Below are positions 15,731 through 23,845 of a stretch of DNA of 24,565 bases, in pieces. How positions within the stretch are numbered: the first letter of the stretch is position 1; the number at the start of each line of letters is the position of its first letter. The notes under the pieces were generated by a model. The model had not been told where the DNA came from and made no database searches. It saw only the letters and a program-made list of their open reading frames with translations. Origin of the DNA: Chloroflexi bacterium UBA6622 (GTDB lineage Bacteria > Chloroflexota > UBA11872); contig DJHK01000049.1 of NCBI GenBank assembly GCA_002433065.1, positions 32,386 to 56,950 of the forward strand. Reading direction: 5' to 3'. Made by a program: the position numbers and the translations under genes.

Positions 15731-17530
15731 ATGGCCATACCAACCGATAATCTCGTCGGATATTGGAAGCTTCTCGGTGATAGTCAGGACCACTCAGGCA
15801 GCGGCAATCATGGCATTAACCATGGCGTAGACCTCGACACAAGCACATTCGAAGGTCGGGGCCAACACATCGAAGTCCCGACCAGCTCGTCGATCAATCC
15901 AGGACATGATGACTTCTCGTTTTGTGCCCTCCTCCATACCGACCAAGACGTCGATGACGTGCACGGCGATATCGTGAGCAAGTTCAATCCAGACATGCGC
16001 CGTGGATTCAACTTCAGTCTGATGTCGAGTTCCGGAGGCTATAACTCGATCGGGACAGATCGACGCCTCGCATTTGGAATCGACGACGGCAAGGATGGTG
16101 CCTGGAAAGACTGCGGAAAACCCAGTCCCACCAACGTCATACTCTTCTCGCTCACGGTCTTCGAGGGATCGCTTTACGCCTCCGGCAGCAACGTTCGAAG
16201 CCCTCAGGAAGCCTCCCATGTGTACCGCTATATCGGTGGCGACCAGTGGGAAGACTGTGGTCGTCTTGGATTCGAGCCGACACAGGGCGTCGGCGGCATG
16301 GTCGTTCACAACGGAGATCTATATGGGGCGACAACAAACTGGTATGGGGCTAGCGCGCCGTGGTCCTTAAAGGGCGTCAGTTCAAACTGGGATGTTTCAC
16401 TTTCGGCCCTAACCGACCGTCCCGTTGAAGAAGCTTTGCTGCAGGAGGCTTATGGTCGGGTGTATCGCTATCTGGGCAACAAGGAATGGGAGGACTGTGG
16501 CCAACCCGGTGAAAACCCCCGTCTCACTAGCCTGGCCTCCTATCGCGGCCAGCTCTACGCCCTCGGACCCGACGACGGCGCACCTTATCGCAGTCGGGCC
16601 TACGTGTACGAAGGCAACCAAGAGTGGATCGCATGCGGAGAATTTACGAACAGGGGATTCCCGATGGCCGTACATGACGGTCGACTGTTTATGGCCCACA
16701 AGGGCGAACCCGCTATCGATGATGAAACCGGCGGAGCCCGCGTCCATGCATTTGACGGAGAGCAATGGGAAGACCTCGGTAACCCCCTAGGGACCCACGC
16801 GCGCTGCAACGAGATTCACAGCCTTGGAGTCTTCGGAGGCGCCATACATATCGGAACAAATCCGCTGGGACGGGTGGTAAAACTCGAAGATGGTCAGTGG
16901 CACGACACTGGAGAGCTTGGCGATAGCCGAGAGGTCACCGCGCTCGCAGCCTACAACGGCTGTTTCTACGGGGGAACACTGCTATGGGCCGACGTATATC
17001 GCCAAGAGCGAGAATCGCGTTGGCAGCTTATGCAACGCTTCCTAGACGAGGACGTAGATCCTGGATCGCTAGCCGGACGCGTGCCGGGCATCCTCATACC
17101 TCGGGATTGGGTATCTGATTGGGCGCTCACTTCAAGCTTGACCGTGTTTGGAGGCGAGTTATTTGCGTCCACCTCGAGTTGCTGGGATGGTTATCGCAGT
17201 GACCAAGGCTCCCGAGGACGAGTGTATCGATTTCGGGCCGGGCAAAACGCCGCGTACGATCGTGACATGGGTCCGGGCTGGAAACACGTAGTAGCCGTAA
17301 AGTCTGGACGCCGGCTCGAGATCTTCGTCAACGGTCTGAAGGTCGGAACATCCGGCCCGTTTGACCCGGCAGATTACGACCTTTCCACCGATCATCCCCT
17401 ACGGCTTGGATCAGGCGAGGTCGACAGCTTAAGTGGCCGTATGCGCGAAGTTCGGTTTTATAAACGCGCACTAGACCAACGAGAGGTCACCTCCATTCAT
17501 CACGAGTCGCTCTCAGCCCGAGACCACTAG
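15731..17530 (+). CDS. LamG domain interrupted by a predicted seven-bladed beta-propeller
   Basis: This is a 599-residue protein. Residues 7-124 are the first half of a LamG (concanavalin-like jelly-roll) domain: NLVGYWKLLGDSQDHSG, GRGQHIEVP, DDFSFCALLHT and IVSKFN. Residues 125-505 hold seven repeats marked by W-x-D-x-G (WKDCG, WEDCG, WEDCG, WIACG, WEDLG, WHDTG, with a looser seventh) and a following hydrophobic-x-x-G-x-L-Y strand. Residues 506-598 complete the LamG domain (WKHVVAVKSG, LEIFVNGL, REVRFYKRAL). The propeller is thus nested between jelly-roll strands, which would hold the two ends of the propeller together. No signal peptide is seen. A binding role for carbohydrate or protein is inferred. 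The ATG at 15731 has AGGAG nine bases upstream; the in-frame GTG at 15641 is not supported. Confidence 0.87.
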   Translation: MAIPTDNLVGYWKLLGDSQDHSGSGNHGINHGVDLDTSTFEGRGQHIEVPTSSSINPGHDDFSFCALLHTDQDVDDVHGDIVSKFNPDMRRGFNFSLMSSSGGYNSIGTDRRLAFGIDDGKDGAWKDCGKPSPTNVILFSLTVFEGSLYASGSNVRSPQEASHVYRYIGGDQWEDCGRLGFEPTQGVGGMVVHNGDLYGATTNWYGASAPWSLKGVSSNWDVSLSALTDRPVEEALLQEAYGRVYRYLGNKEWEDCGQPGENPRLTSLASYRGQLYALGPDDGAPYRSRAYVYEGNQEWIACGEFTNRGFPMAVHDGRLFMAHKGEPAIDDETGGARVHAFDGEQWEDLGNPLGTHARCNEIHSLGVFGGAIHIGTNPLGRVVKLEDGQWHDTGELGDSREVTALAAYNGCFYGGTLLWADVYRQERESRWQLMQRFLDEDVDPGSLAGRVPGILIPRDWVSDWALTSSLTVFGGELFASTSSCWDGYRSDQGSRGRVYRFRAGQNAAYDRDMGPGWKHVVAVKSGRRLEIFVNGLKVGTSGPFDPADYDLSTDHPLRLGSGEVDSLSGRMREVRFYKRALDQREVTSIHHESLSARDH

Positions 17531-17559
17531 AGGGTAGAGACCGTCATCTCGTTGCACGT

Positions 17560-17700
17560 ATGCAGACAATGGCCGAGTCAGTGCATCTTGCTCGAGCATG
17601 TGAGCCGGAGGACGTTGCTGATTCGATCGTCAGCCTCGCAACCAGAAAGAGATTTGTAACGGGAGAAATTCTACGTGTGTATGGCGGACGGCCGGTCTAA
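17560..17700 (+). pseudogene. C-terminal remnant of a short-chain dehydrogenase
   Basis: The frame encodes 46 residues including SVHLARACEPEDVADSIVSL, then RFVTGEILRVYGGRPV. This is the standard C-terminal end of a classical SDR: the P-E-D-V/I-A region and the G-x-x-L-x-V-D/Y-G-G close. No Rossmann or YxxxK part exists upstream, because the LamG/propeller gene ends 30 bp before. It is best read as the tail of an SDR gene cut away by deletion or by insertion of neighbouring DNA. It could still be translated from ATG 17560, but the product could not fold as an SDR. Confidence 0.75.
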
Positions 17701-17762
17701 GACCTCCCGCCAGTCACTGCCAGGCTCTCACTGGGATCCGGCCACAACCATCACACACATCG

Positions 17763-18626
17763 TTACCACTCAATTTCGGTGAAGTCCTGCGCCCAGTAGA
17801 CAGGGCCGTCATAACGGTCCTTAACATCCTTGATTGCTAAAGCCATTGCGTCCAAAGGTTCGAGCGTGTCGTTCTGATGGTTTATAAGCAGTCGCTTTGC
17901 ACCAGCTTCAGCCGCCATTGTGGCCGCACCGATGCTGCCGGTCTCGGATATTCGGCTTGGTCGATTCTCAATGTCTGATTCAAGACGAACAATCTCCTGA
18001 ACAAAGAGATCCGCATCCCGCGCGAGCTCAACGACGGACTCCGTGGGTGCCGTATCCCCACTGAACGCGATGACGCCTTCTTCCGTCTCGAACCGGAACC
18101 CGAAGCATTCAAGGTAGGGTTGAGCGTGCCTGACTTCCCGGGCGTAGCACTCCCAGTTTTTTCCACTGGCTACTTTGCCTTCACCGTATTCATGCACGTG
18201 CACGACTGGTGAAGGCCGGTCTCCCGTGCCACCCCGCGTGTGATAGGCATGCACGCTCATTGGGTGATTCGTTCTGGCCACCACGTCGTACCAAAAAACG
18301 CCACGATCTTCGCTCCACAATCGCTCGGTAACATCCTTGATCGGCGGTGGCCCATAGACCTTAAGATCAGGTTCGGTTCCGATAGATTGATCAAACCGAG
18401 TCATTAGAAAACAAGGATAGTCGGAGACGTGATCAGAATGAAGGTGGGTAAAGAAGAGATGTTCGATCTCAGTCGGACTAACACCCATTCGATACATTTT
18501 GTAGGTGGAAGCCGGACCACAGTCAATCATCAGCCGTTCATCACCAATTTCCAGCAGGAAACAGGTCCCCCAACGGGCCGACGTGCGCGTCGGCGAACCC
18601 GCACCCACGACTTTGATTCTTGGCAT
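17763..18626 (-). CDS. metallo-beta-lactamase-fold hydrolase (RNase Z/arylsulfatase-like branch)
   Basis: This 287-residue protein has the metal motif THLHSDH (His61, His63, Asp65, His66), an opening VVGAGSP strand, DCGPAS, the bridging aspartate in AFSGDTAPT, and a late LLINHQND histidine. This is the two-zinc site of MBL-fold hydrolases. The layout with a short N-terminus and SGD fits the branch that contains RNase Z, AtsA-type arylsulfatases and lactonases. RNase Z itself is unlikely because its exosite arm is not evident. The start ATG at 18626 has GGGAG eight bases upstream. It lies at the end of the minus-strand carbohydrate cluster, 109 bp after the propeller glycosidase. Confidence 0.88.
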   Translation of the reverse strand: MPRIKVVGAGSPTRTSARWGTCFLLEIGDERLMIDCGPASTYKMYRMGVSPTEIEHLFFTHLHSDHVSDYPCFLMTRFDQSIGTEPDLKVYGPPPIKDVTERLWSEDRGVFWYDVVARTNHPMSVHAYHTRGGTGDRPSPVVHVHEYGEGKVASGKNWECYAREVRHAQPYLECFGFRFETEEGVIAFSGDTAPTESVVELARDADLFVQEIVRLESDIENRPSRISETGSIGAATMAAEAGAKRLLINHQNDTLEPLDAMALAIKDVKDRYDGPVYWAQDFTEIEW

Positions 18627-18735
18627 GCAACACTCCCATCGGCTCGATTAGCCCACACTCCCTATTCCAACGGCCCGATTCTAGAGAAGTAGGAAGTCCC
18701 ATGGGCGGGTCGAGCCGCAATCGGTTCACACGTCA

Positions 18736-20316
18736 TTACGCATTGGAAATTTGGAAGCCATAGAACGACGCCTTCTTTAGATGGATTCGGAACTTCACCG
18801 CACCTTTGAGGGCGCCAACAGCTCCGCCAGTCCAAACCACACGATGTCGTATGTCGTCACCAGCGAACGTCGTGCAAGCATCTCTCGTAAAACCCTCCCA
18901 CACACCATTCCATGGATCCATCACCTCGACCTCAATAAACCCGTCCGGTTCACATCTCGCATTGATAAACAAGTGTTCGCCAGTCGCCAGCACAGGTTTT
19001 GTCTCAATGAAGCCTTCCCTGACACCAGCATCGAGTGAGACGTAGCCGTCATATCGCAGCGTCGCGAGACCAAGGTGGTGGCCATCAGCAGCGTACTTCC
19101 GATCGTGAGCCTCCGGGACATCGAGTCCCTCTCCACGACCCACAATCCACCAATCGTGGTGCACATTCATCCCGCCGTAGTAGAACCAGAGTTCATCCCC
19201 GACCACGATCGGTTGCACAGTCGTCTCAATATCAAGCGCGTCAAAACTCCCCTCGTCGCCACGTGGAATAAATGGTCGATGCTCTATGAACCGATTCCAC
19301 TGACGACCGTCTCGACTATGAAGCAAGTACGTATCGAGGGTGTCGTCGACTTGATGAAGAACATTTAGTAGGCCGAGATGCATCTCGCCCGCACGCCAAG
19401 GCACGAAGCTGTAGTGACCATCATCAAGATTGTCATCGGCCCCCGGCTCAAAGATGAGTTGTGCCGGTGACCAATTAACAAGATCCGTGCTTTCAAGACG
19501 CCAGACGCGCCGTCGAGTACCCCAAATGCCTTCAGGCTTTGAGGGCCACACAGGACTGAACCAATGATCAAAGTCTGGATGCCACGCTTCACCGGCCGAA
19601 TCCCCGTAGCGGCCCCAAAGCACGTAGAGAGCGTCCTGGCTGTCATAGGTCAACACCTGAATGTCAGCAGCCCATTCAGGTATTAGCGGATTTCCATCAA
19701 ACGGGGTCCAGTCCAGTCCATTTTCCGAGAACGCCAGGGATAAGCCCCTACCCGCTCCACTTGCCTTGACCCGTTGTTCTCCAGGAGCTATTCCAGAGCC
19801 GTCACCACCATGACGAAGGGAGACCATCTTATAGCGCCGCGATTGATCCTCTTCATGGCCGTCCAACAAGATCGAAGGCAGGAGAGTGCGGACCCCATCT
19901 TCATCCGGCGTGACAATAACCGTGTTGGTGTCCCGCCCATCAACCATGTGCCGACCGAGCAACGGCTTCTCCCACGTCAATCCGTCTTTCGAAACCGCAT
20001 AGCAAATTCGACTGCCAAGAGGAGGCTGGTCTGTATTTCCCATCTGATAGCCAAAGTAGTCGTAGTGATCCTCGTACCAGCATTTGAAGAGGTTGTCCTT
20101 TGGGTCTCGATGCACGTTAAAGGAGCAACTTCGGAAGTAGGGAATCCCTTCCCACTCCTGGTCTCTCTTTATGATCGGATTAGCAGAATGCTTCGTTGGC
20201 GTGTGCTGACGCCGTGTCACATTTTTTACGACCGCCACTAAATCATCATCGATGAAGAGTTGCCATGTTTGTCCAATGTCTTTGTGAATCTTGTCAGGGG
20301 AGTAGGCGATATACAT
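18736..20316 (-). CDS. five-bladed propeller glycosidase-like protein (GH43/GH32-like)
   Basis: This 526-residue protein opens with QLFIDDDLVAVVKNVTRRQH and shows repeated strand motifs such as FKCWYEDH, YAVSKDGLTWEKP, LAFSENGLDWTPF, LESTDLVNWSPAQ, LHSRDGRQWNRF and ELWFYYGGMN. The recurring S-x-D/N-G-x-x-W units are typical of GH43/GH32/GH68-type five-bladed propellers. A beta-sandwich-like C-terminal part follows from about residue 430. These resemble proteins annotated as beta-xylosidase or sucrose-hydrolase-like in planctomycetes and related phyla. Catalytic acids cannot be assigned with confidence and activity is uncertain. No signal peptide is seen. The ATG directly abuts the TAG of a short leader ORF and lies downstream of the GH116 and thioredoxin-like genes. 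Confidence 0.82.
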   Translation of the reverse strand: MYIAYSPDKIHKDIGQTWQLFIDDDLVAVVKNVTRRQHTPTKHSANPIIKRDQEWEGIPYFRSCSFNVHRDPKDNLFKCWYEDHYDYFGYQMGNTDQPPLGSRICYAVSKDGLTWEKPLLGRHMVDGRDTNTVIVTPDEDGVRTLLPSILLDGHEEDQSRRYKMVSLRHGGDGSGIAPGEQRVKASGAGRGLSLAFSENGLDWTPFDGNPLIPEWAADIQVLTYDSQDALYVLWGRYGDSAGEAWHPDFDHWFSPVWPSKPEGIWGTRRRVWRLESTDLVNWSPAQLIFEPGADDNLDDGHYSFVPWRAGEMHLGLLNVLHQVDDTLDTYLLHSRDGRQWNRFIEHRPFIPRGDEGSFDALDIETTVQPIVVGDELWFYYGGMNVHHDWWIVGRGEGLDVPEAHDRKYAADGHHLGLATLRYDGYVSLDAGVREGFIETKPVLATGEHLFINARCEPDGFIEVEVMDPWNGVWEGFTRDACTTFAGDDIRHRVVWTGGAVGALKGAVKFRIHLKKASFYGFQISNA

Positions 20317-20379
20317 CTAGAGACCGCGGGTTTCTAGTTCAGGCACAGCCGTTGCCAAGTGAATACACATAGCACTCAT
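20317..20379 (-). CDS. 20-codon leader ORF upstream of the propeller glycosidase
   Basis: An ATG at 20379 sits behind an unusually complete Shine-Dalgarno sequence and reads MSAMCIHLATAVPELETRGL, then TAG at 20319-20317. The next three bases are the ATG of the 526-residue gene, in the same frame. Ribosomes finishing the leader would stop exactly at the next start, which suits reinitiation or coupling. Alternatively this is the original N-terminus of the enzyme cut by an amber codon. The peptide itself matches nothing I recognise. Confidence 0.45.
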   Translation of the reverse strand: MSAMCIHLATAVPELETRGL

Positions 20380-20380
20380 C

Positions 20381-20391
20381 GATCACCTCCT
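20381..20391 (-). promoter_or_regulatory. strong Shine-Dalgarno sequence
   Basis: On the minus strand this reads AGGAGGTGATC, which matches the complement of the 16S rRNA 3' end over its whole length and ends one base before the ATG at 20379. The AGGAGG core is six bases from the ATG. It is by far the best ribosome binding site in the window and points to the leader ORF as the true translation entry point of the downstream enzyme. Confidence 0.7.
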
Positions 20392-20403
20392 GTTCAGTCG
20401 CAA

Positions 20404-21156
20404 TCACTGGTCAGCTAAGACGGCATCCTCAGCAGCCTGCCGCCTTCGTTGCCACTCATAGTCAACACGATCCGCGTAGAACATCTCTGGGGCTTCAAGA
20501 GCCCATCGTTGCTTCCGAATGATGTAGTTCGCTGGATCCAAACGATACGCTCGACCTAGTTCTTTGATTGCAGCAGCCCGCTCGCCGTTGTGCAGATACA
20601 CAATCGCCCGCTGGAAATGGACATCTGCTTCGGCCTCACTGGGGTCAGCAGCACCAGCCGATTGATGCTGCCCCTTCGCAGTGCTCCACGATTCGGGAAT
20701 TTCCCCCGTTTCAGCCCATACTGTGACTTCTTTGCTAAACGGCTCACGATCAATGTCGACCCCACCGACCGGACGGACCAACCGACCATCCTCATCCACC
20801 AAGATGCCAATGGGTATAGCTTTTAGCTTAAAGAACTTGCCGACGACATTGAACTGATCGATCACGCTTGGAAATGTCACTCCAGCGCGACGGAGCCAGG
20901 GAATCGCTACTGAAGGACCCTGCAGGTCTTGCGCAATGGAAACCACCGACACTGAGGCCTCATGGGCCGTCGCAAACTCCTGCCATCCAGGCAGTTGTTC
21001 ACGACACCTTCACCACGAGGCCCACATAAAAAAGATCGCACGTCGACCGAGAAAATCTGACGTCGCCACGGCCTCACCGGTCTCAATATCGACAAGACTA
21101 ATATCAGGCACGATGTCGCCGATCTGGACACCGGAACTTGGCACTGCGGGCACCAC
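20404..21156 (-). CDS. thioredoxin-like (TlpA/ResA-type) protein with in-frame TGA at the redox motif; candidate selenoprotein
   Basis: The frame reads a thioredoxin-like fold: VPDISLVDIETGEAV, FLGRRAIFFMWASW, then TGA (21012-21010), then RCREQLPGWQEF, a cis-proline region (KAIPIGILVDEDGRL, Pro115) and a C-terminal TPR-like helix pair (residues 176-220). TlpA-type proteins normally read W-A-S-W-C-x-x-C-R; here the first cysteine position is TGA, giving W-x-R-C with one residue fewer between. Both halves are in the same frame and the part after the TGA shows no decay. It would be about 250 residues if TGA is read through. GTG at 21156 lies one base after the stop of GH116, so translational coupling is likely. 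Selenocysteine, a nonsense mutation or an assembly error are all possible. Confidence 0.7.
20975..20996 (-). promoter_or_regulatory. possible bacterial SECIS-like hairpin downstream of the in-frame TGA
   Basis: On the minus strand, 14 to 35 bases after the TGA, AAC-TGCC, loop TGGAT, GGCA, a three-base bulge and GTT can pair. Guanines sit in the apical loop 22-23 bases after the TGA, inside the 16-37 base window reported for bacterial SECIS elements. The stem is short and the bulge is on the unusual side, so this is suggestive only. Confidence 0.25.
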
Positions 21157-21157
21157 C

Positions 21158-23785
21158 CTAATTGTGCTGGCTGAAATCGATGGTAAGTGTTTCAGCCGTA
21201 TTGACGAGCTTCGGAGCGTCAAAACAGACGTTCCCAAGCCCGGTAAGACTGAATTCGGCTATCTCAATTGACCCGCTTAGCACCTCCAGCGTGGCTGTTG
21301 TAGAGCCATTGGCACCAGACTGGCGGCAGATCCCCCAGGCACTGCCATTGGACCAAAACAGGGTGGAGTCAGGACGAGCCGCCAGAGTCAGCGACTTGCG
21401 AACCCCCGAGTACTGGAATCCCGTGATGGCCAGCACCGCCCCCCACGCAGCCATCGCTCGGGCGTAATGATGGCCACATTCCGCCTCGTCGAACGGGTTG
21501 CGGGATGCTCCATCGTAGCGGTCCCGTATCGCCGTGATGACTCGTAACGCCGCATCGGTCTGCCCCTCGTACAGCATGCCAACCGCCGCGGTGTATTCGA
21601 AACCTGTCATAACCTCGTTGTAATACGGAAAGGGTTGTACAGGACGCTCGTGCGGGTAGCTGGCCATGAGCAGACCCGCCTCATTCCCGAGAGCGAAGTT
21701 TCGCAAATGATTAAAGTGCCCGGTGAAGCTCTCAAGAAAGTTGTATTTCATAATGGACTCGAGCGTTGTGGCGACATGCTTAGGGTCATGTAAATAACCC
21801 AACCCGGCCACATGAGCAAAAGCTTGGCCCACGAGCTGATCCACAAGACAACCCGAGGCTAATTGCCGTTCCGGATCACTGAGATTTCGAGCCCCAATGG
21901 TGATCTCATTACGAAGTCCAGCCGCAATGTTTTTGAGGTCAGGCTCCGGCCTGACGTCCTGCACAAAATATTCCCCGTTGAACAGGTTGGCATCCATCCA
22001 CACACGGCCGTGGTCAAAGAGCCGCCGACATTCGCTCGCAAAGTCATCTTCACCAAGATGGATGGCCATCTCTTCCGCCGCTCGCAGCGCGCCGAGATAC
22101 CAGCCCGTCATTTGGGGGTTCGGCCCGAAATATTCGACATCCATCGTGTTGTGCTGACAGCCTTCCATCACCCCATCACGATCGGCATCCCATCCGCCTT
22201 CAATCCAGCAGAACTCGAGTGCCCGACGCGCACCCGGCCACTGTTGACGGAGGAACTCCTCGTCGCCCGACAACTGCCAATCGCGGAACAGCTTCATGAT
22301 GCAGCCCATCTGCCCATCGGCAGCAGCAATGGGAAATTCCCGTGCTCGCTCACTGACTGGAAGAATCACTCGGTACGGCATGCGCCCATTCGCATCGGTG
22401 GCATAGCTGAATTCCACATCGCGCATCGTCCGTGCGAGATCACCAAATAGGAAAGCCGTGGTCTGCTCGTAGTTCCACACATGGGTACAGGAACCCGGGC
22501 AACATCCCTTATCGTCAAAGCCCCCTTCCCAGCCGTAAAAGCGCCCGTCCGGGGTGCGAAAGCAGGTTTGCGTGCGAAGGGTGCTGAGGTTAAACAACGC
22601 CGCCTCTTTAACGACCGCCGGCAGATCACTCTCCGAAAATGCGCGGACAAACGCCACCGTCCGAGCTTCGAGATCATCGATACGCGTACCGGTGCGCTTC
22701 GCGACGTCCCACGCGTCGGCATACTGGGTCGTATAGTAATTGCCGATGAAATCCTGACTAATTTCGTCGTCGTCACAACTGCAGCACGCCGCGTCCTCAG
22801 GGTCACACTGCCGCATCTGATCCCAGGACATCCGGTTGGGAAAATGCCAGGCCAGCAAGAAGGTGACAGCTACACTCTCGCCGGGCGGCACCGTCACTGC
22901 GACCGATATCGAACCCACCGGACTATCCTCATGACCCTGTTCGAATGGTGAGGGGTCGCGACCTATTTCAGGCTCGGCGACACGTGGGCTAAGGCGGCCA
23001 TCGCTTGCGAAATCATCCCAAAAATCGAGCAGGCTATCGCCCCACGGAAGAATGGGCCACGCCGTTCGATGAGTCACGTCTGAAGCCGTCGTCGCGAGCG
23101 CGACCGTTCCCCACTGTTCGCTGTTCGGGGAAACATCTCCGGGTCGCATGAAGATGCCCCGGAGACCATCGTCACGGAATTCATTCACATTCTTGGACGG
23201 CTGGCCGTAGGAGCCATCGGTCCCCAGGAAATTCTCAAGGTTTCCGCACACCGCGGCGTCAAGCGTTTCAGGTCCCGCATTAGAGAGCACAAACCGGAGA
23301 ACAGCCACCGGAACACTGCTCGCATCGGTATCACCAGGTATCAGAGGATTAAAAGCTTCAATGCGGACGTCCAATGGCACTTCAGGATCTGTCAGCGTGA
23401 CCTGCCCGAGTGGGTATGCCGTGTGAAATTCAGCATGCTGAAATCTCGGAAGCCCACTGTTAACGCCGCGAGCACCATGAGAGCCCGCATATTCCGTGGG
23501 ATGGACCGGGCCTTCGAGAGCCCTAGCCACCGCAGGTTGGTTCTTCGATTGCACATACAGCGCAAAGAAGGTGTCGGTTCGATCCATCGGCATACCAGCT
23601 CGAGCCTTCCCAGGCCGCCAGCCCTTTGCCGGGCGATTCACTATTTCCCAATCACGTAAGTCGCCAGCCCCACCCAGAGACACTGTGCCGGTGCCAAGAC
23701 CTCCGAGAGGAAGAGCTATATGCGTGAGATGATCGGAACTATAGGACTTGAGCACCGGCCATCGGGGATTGAGAAAGGTCGGCAT
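21158..23785 (-). CDS. GH116-family beta-glucosidase-like protein (GBA2 type)
   Basis: This 875-residue enzyme begins with a beta-sandwich N-domain (ALPLGGLGTGTVSLGGAGDLRDWEI, the GBA2_N pattern). It is followed by an (alpha/alpha)6 barrel with CTHVWNYEQTTAFLFGDLARTMRDVEF and CQHNTMDVEYFGPNPQMTGWYLGAL. By comparison with characterised GH116 enzymes, Glu440 in WNYEQ is the probable nucleophile and Asp549 in HNTMDVE the probable acid/base. GH116 enzymes are retaining beta-glucosidases or beta-xylosidases; the human homologue cleaves glucosylceramide. A cysteine-rich loop (DAACCSCDDDE) lies near residues 338-350. No signal peptide is seen. It is the first gene of the minus-strand cluster and overlaps closely with the thioredoxin-like gene. 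Confidence 0.9.
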   Translation of the reverse strand: MPTFLNPRWPVLKSYSSDHLTHIALPLGGLGTGTVSLGGAGDLRDWEIVNRPAKGWRPGKARAGMPMDRTDTFFALYVQSKNQPAVARALEGPVHPTEYAGSHGARGVNSGLPRFQHAEFHTAYPLGQVTLTDPEVPLDVRIEAFNPLIPGDTDASSVPVAVLRFVLSNAGPETLDAAVCGNLENFLGTDGSYGQPSKNVNEFRDDGLRGIFMRPGDVSPNSEQWGTVALATTASDVTHRTAWPILPWGDSLLDFWDDFASDGRLSPRVAEPEIGRDPSPFEQGHEDSPVGSISVAVTVPPGESVAVTFLLAWHFPNRMSWDQMRQCDPEDAACCSCDDDEISQDFIGNYYTTQYADAWDVAKRTGTRIDDLEARTVAFVRAFSESDLPAVVKEAALFNLSTLRTQTCFRTPDGRFYGWEGGFDDKGCCPGSCTHVWNYEQTTAFLFGDLARTMRDVEFSYATDANGRMPYRVILPVSERAREFPIAAADGQMGCIMKLFRDWQLSGDEEFLRQQWPGARRALEFCWIEGGWDADRDGVMEGCQHNTMDVEYFGPNPQMTGWYLGALRAAEEMAIHLGEDDFASECRRLFDHGRVWMDANLFNGEYFVQDVRPEPDLKNIAAGLRNEITIGARNLSDPERQLASGCLVDQLVGQAFAHVAGLGYLHDPKHVATTLESIMKYNFLESFTGHFNHLRNFALGNEAGLLMASYPHERPVQPFPYYNEVMTGFEYTAAVGMLYEGQTDAALRVITAIRDRYDGASRNPFDEAECGHHYARAMAAWGAVLAITGFQYSGVRKSLTLAARPDSTLFWSNGSAWGICRQSGANGSTTATLEVLSGSIEIAEFSLTGLGNVCFDAPKLVNTAETLTIDFSQHN

Positions 23786-23845
23786 TACGTGATTTCCATC
23801 CAGCCCTAGATATCGTTCAAAGACCGTTTTTTTGCCATAGTGAGT

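Noticed and set aside
15794..16309. 171-codon minus-strand ORF opposite the complete LamG/propeller gene
   Set aside because: It is a shadow of a conserved coding region with no motif or start signal of its own.
20381..20395. Match to the 3' end of 16S rRNA (GATCACCTCCT on the plus strand)
   Set aside because: Only the anti-SD tail matches and it lies just before an ATG on the opposite strand, so it is a strong Shine-Dalgarno sequence and not an rRNA fragment.
21863..22951. Plus-strand ORFs of 195 and 156 codons opposite GH116
   Set aside because: They are opposite the conserved catalytic domain of GH116 and have shadow-like composition.
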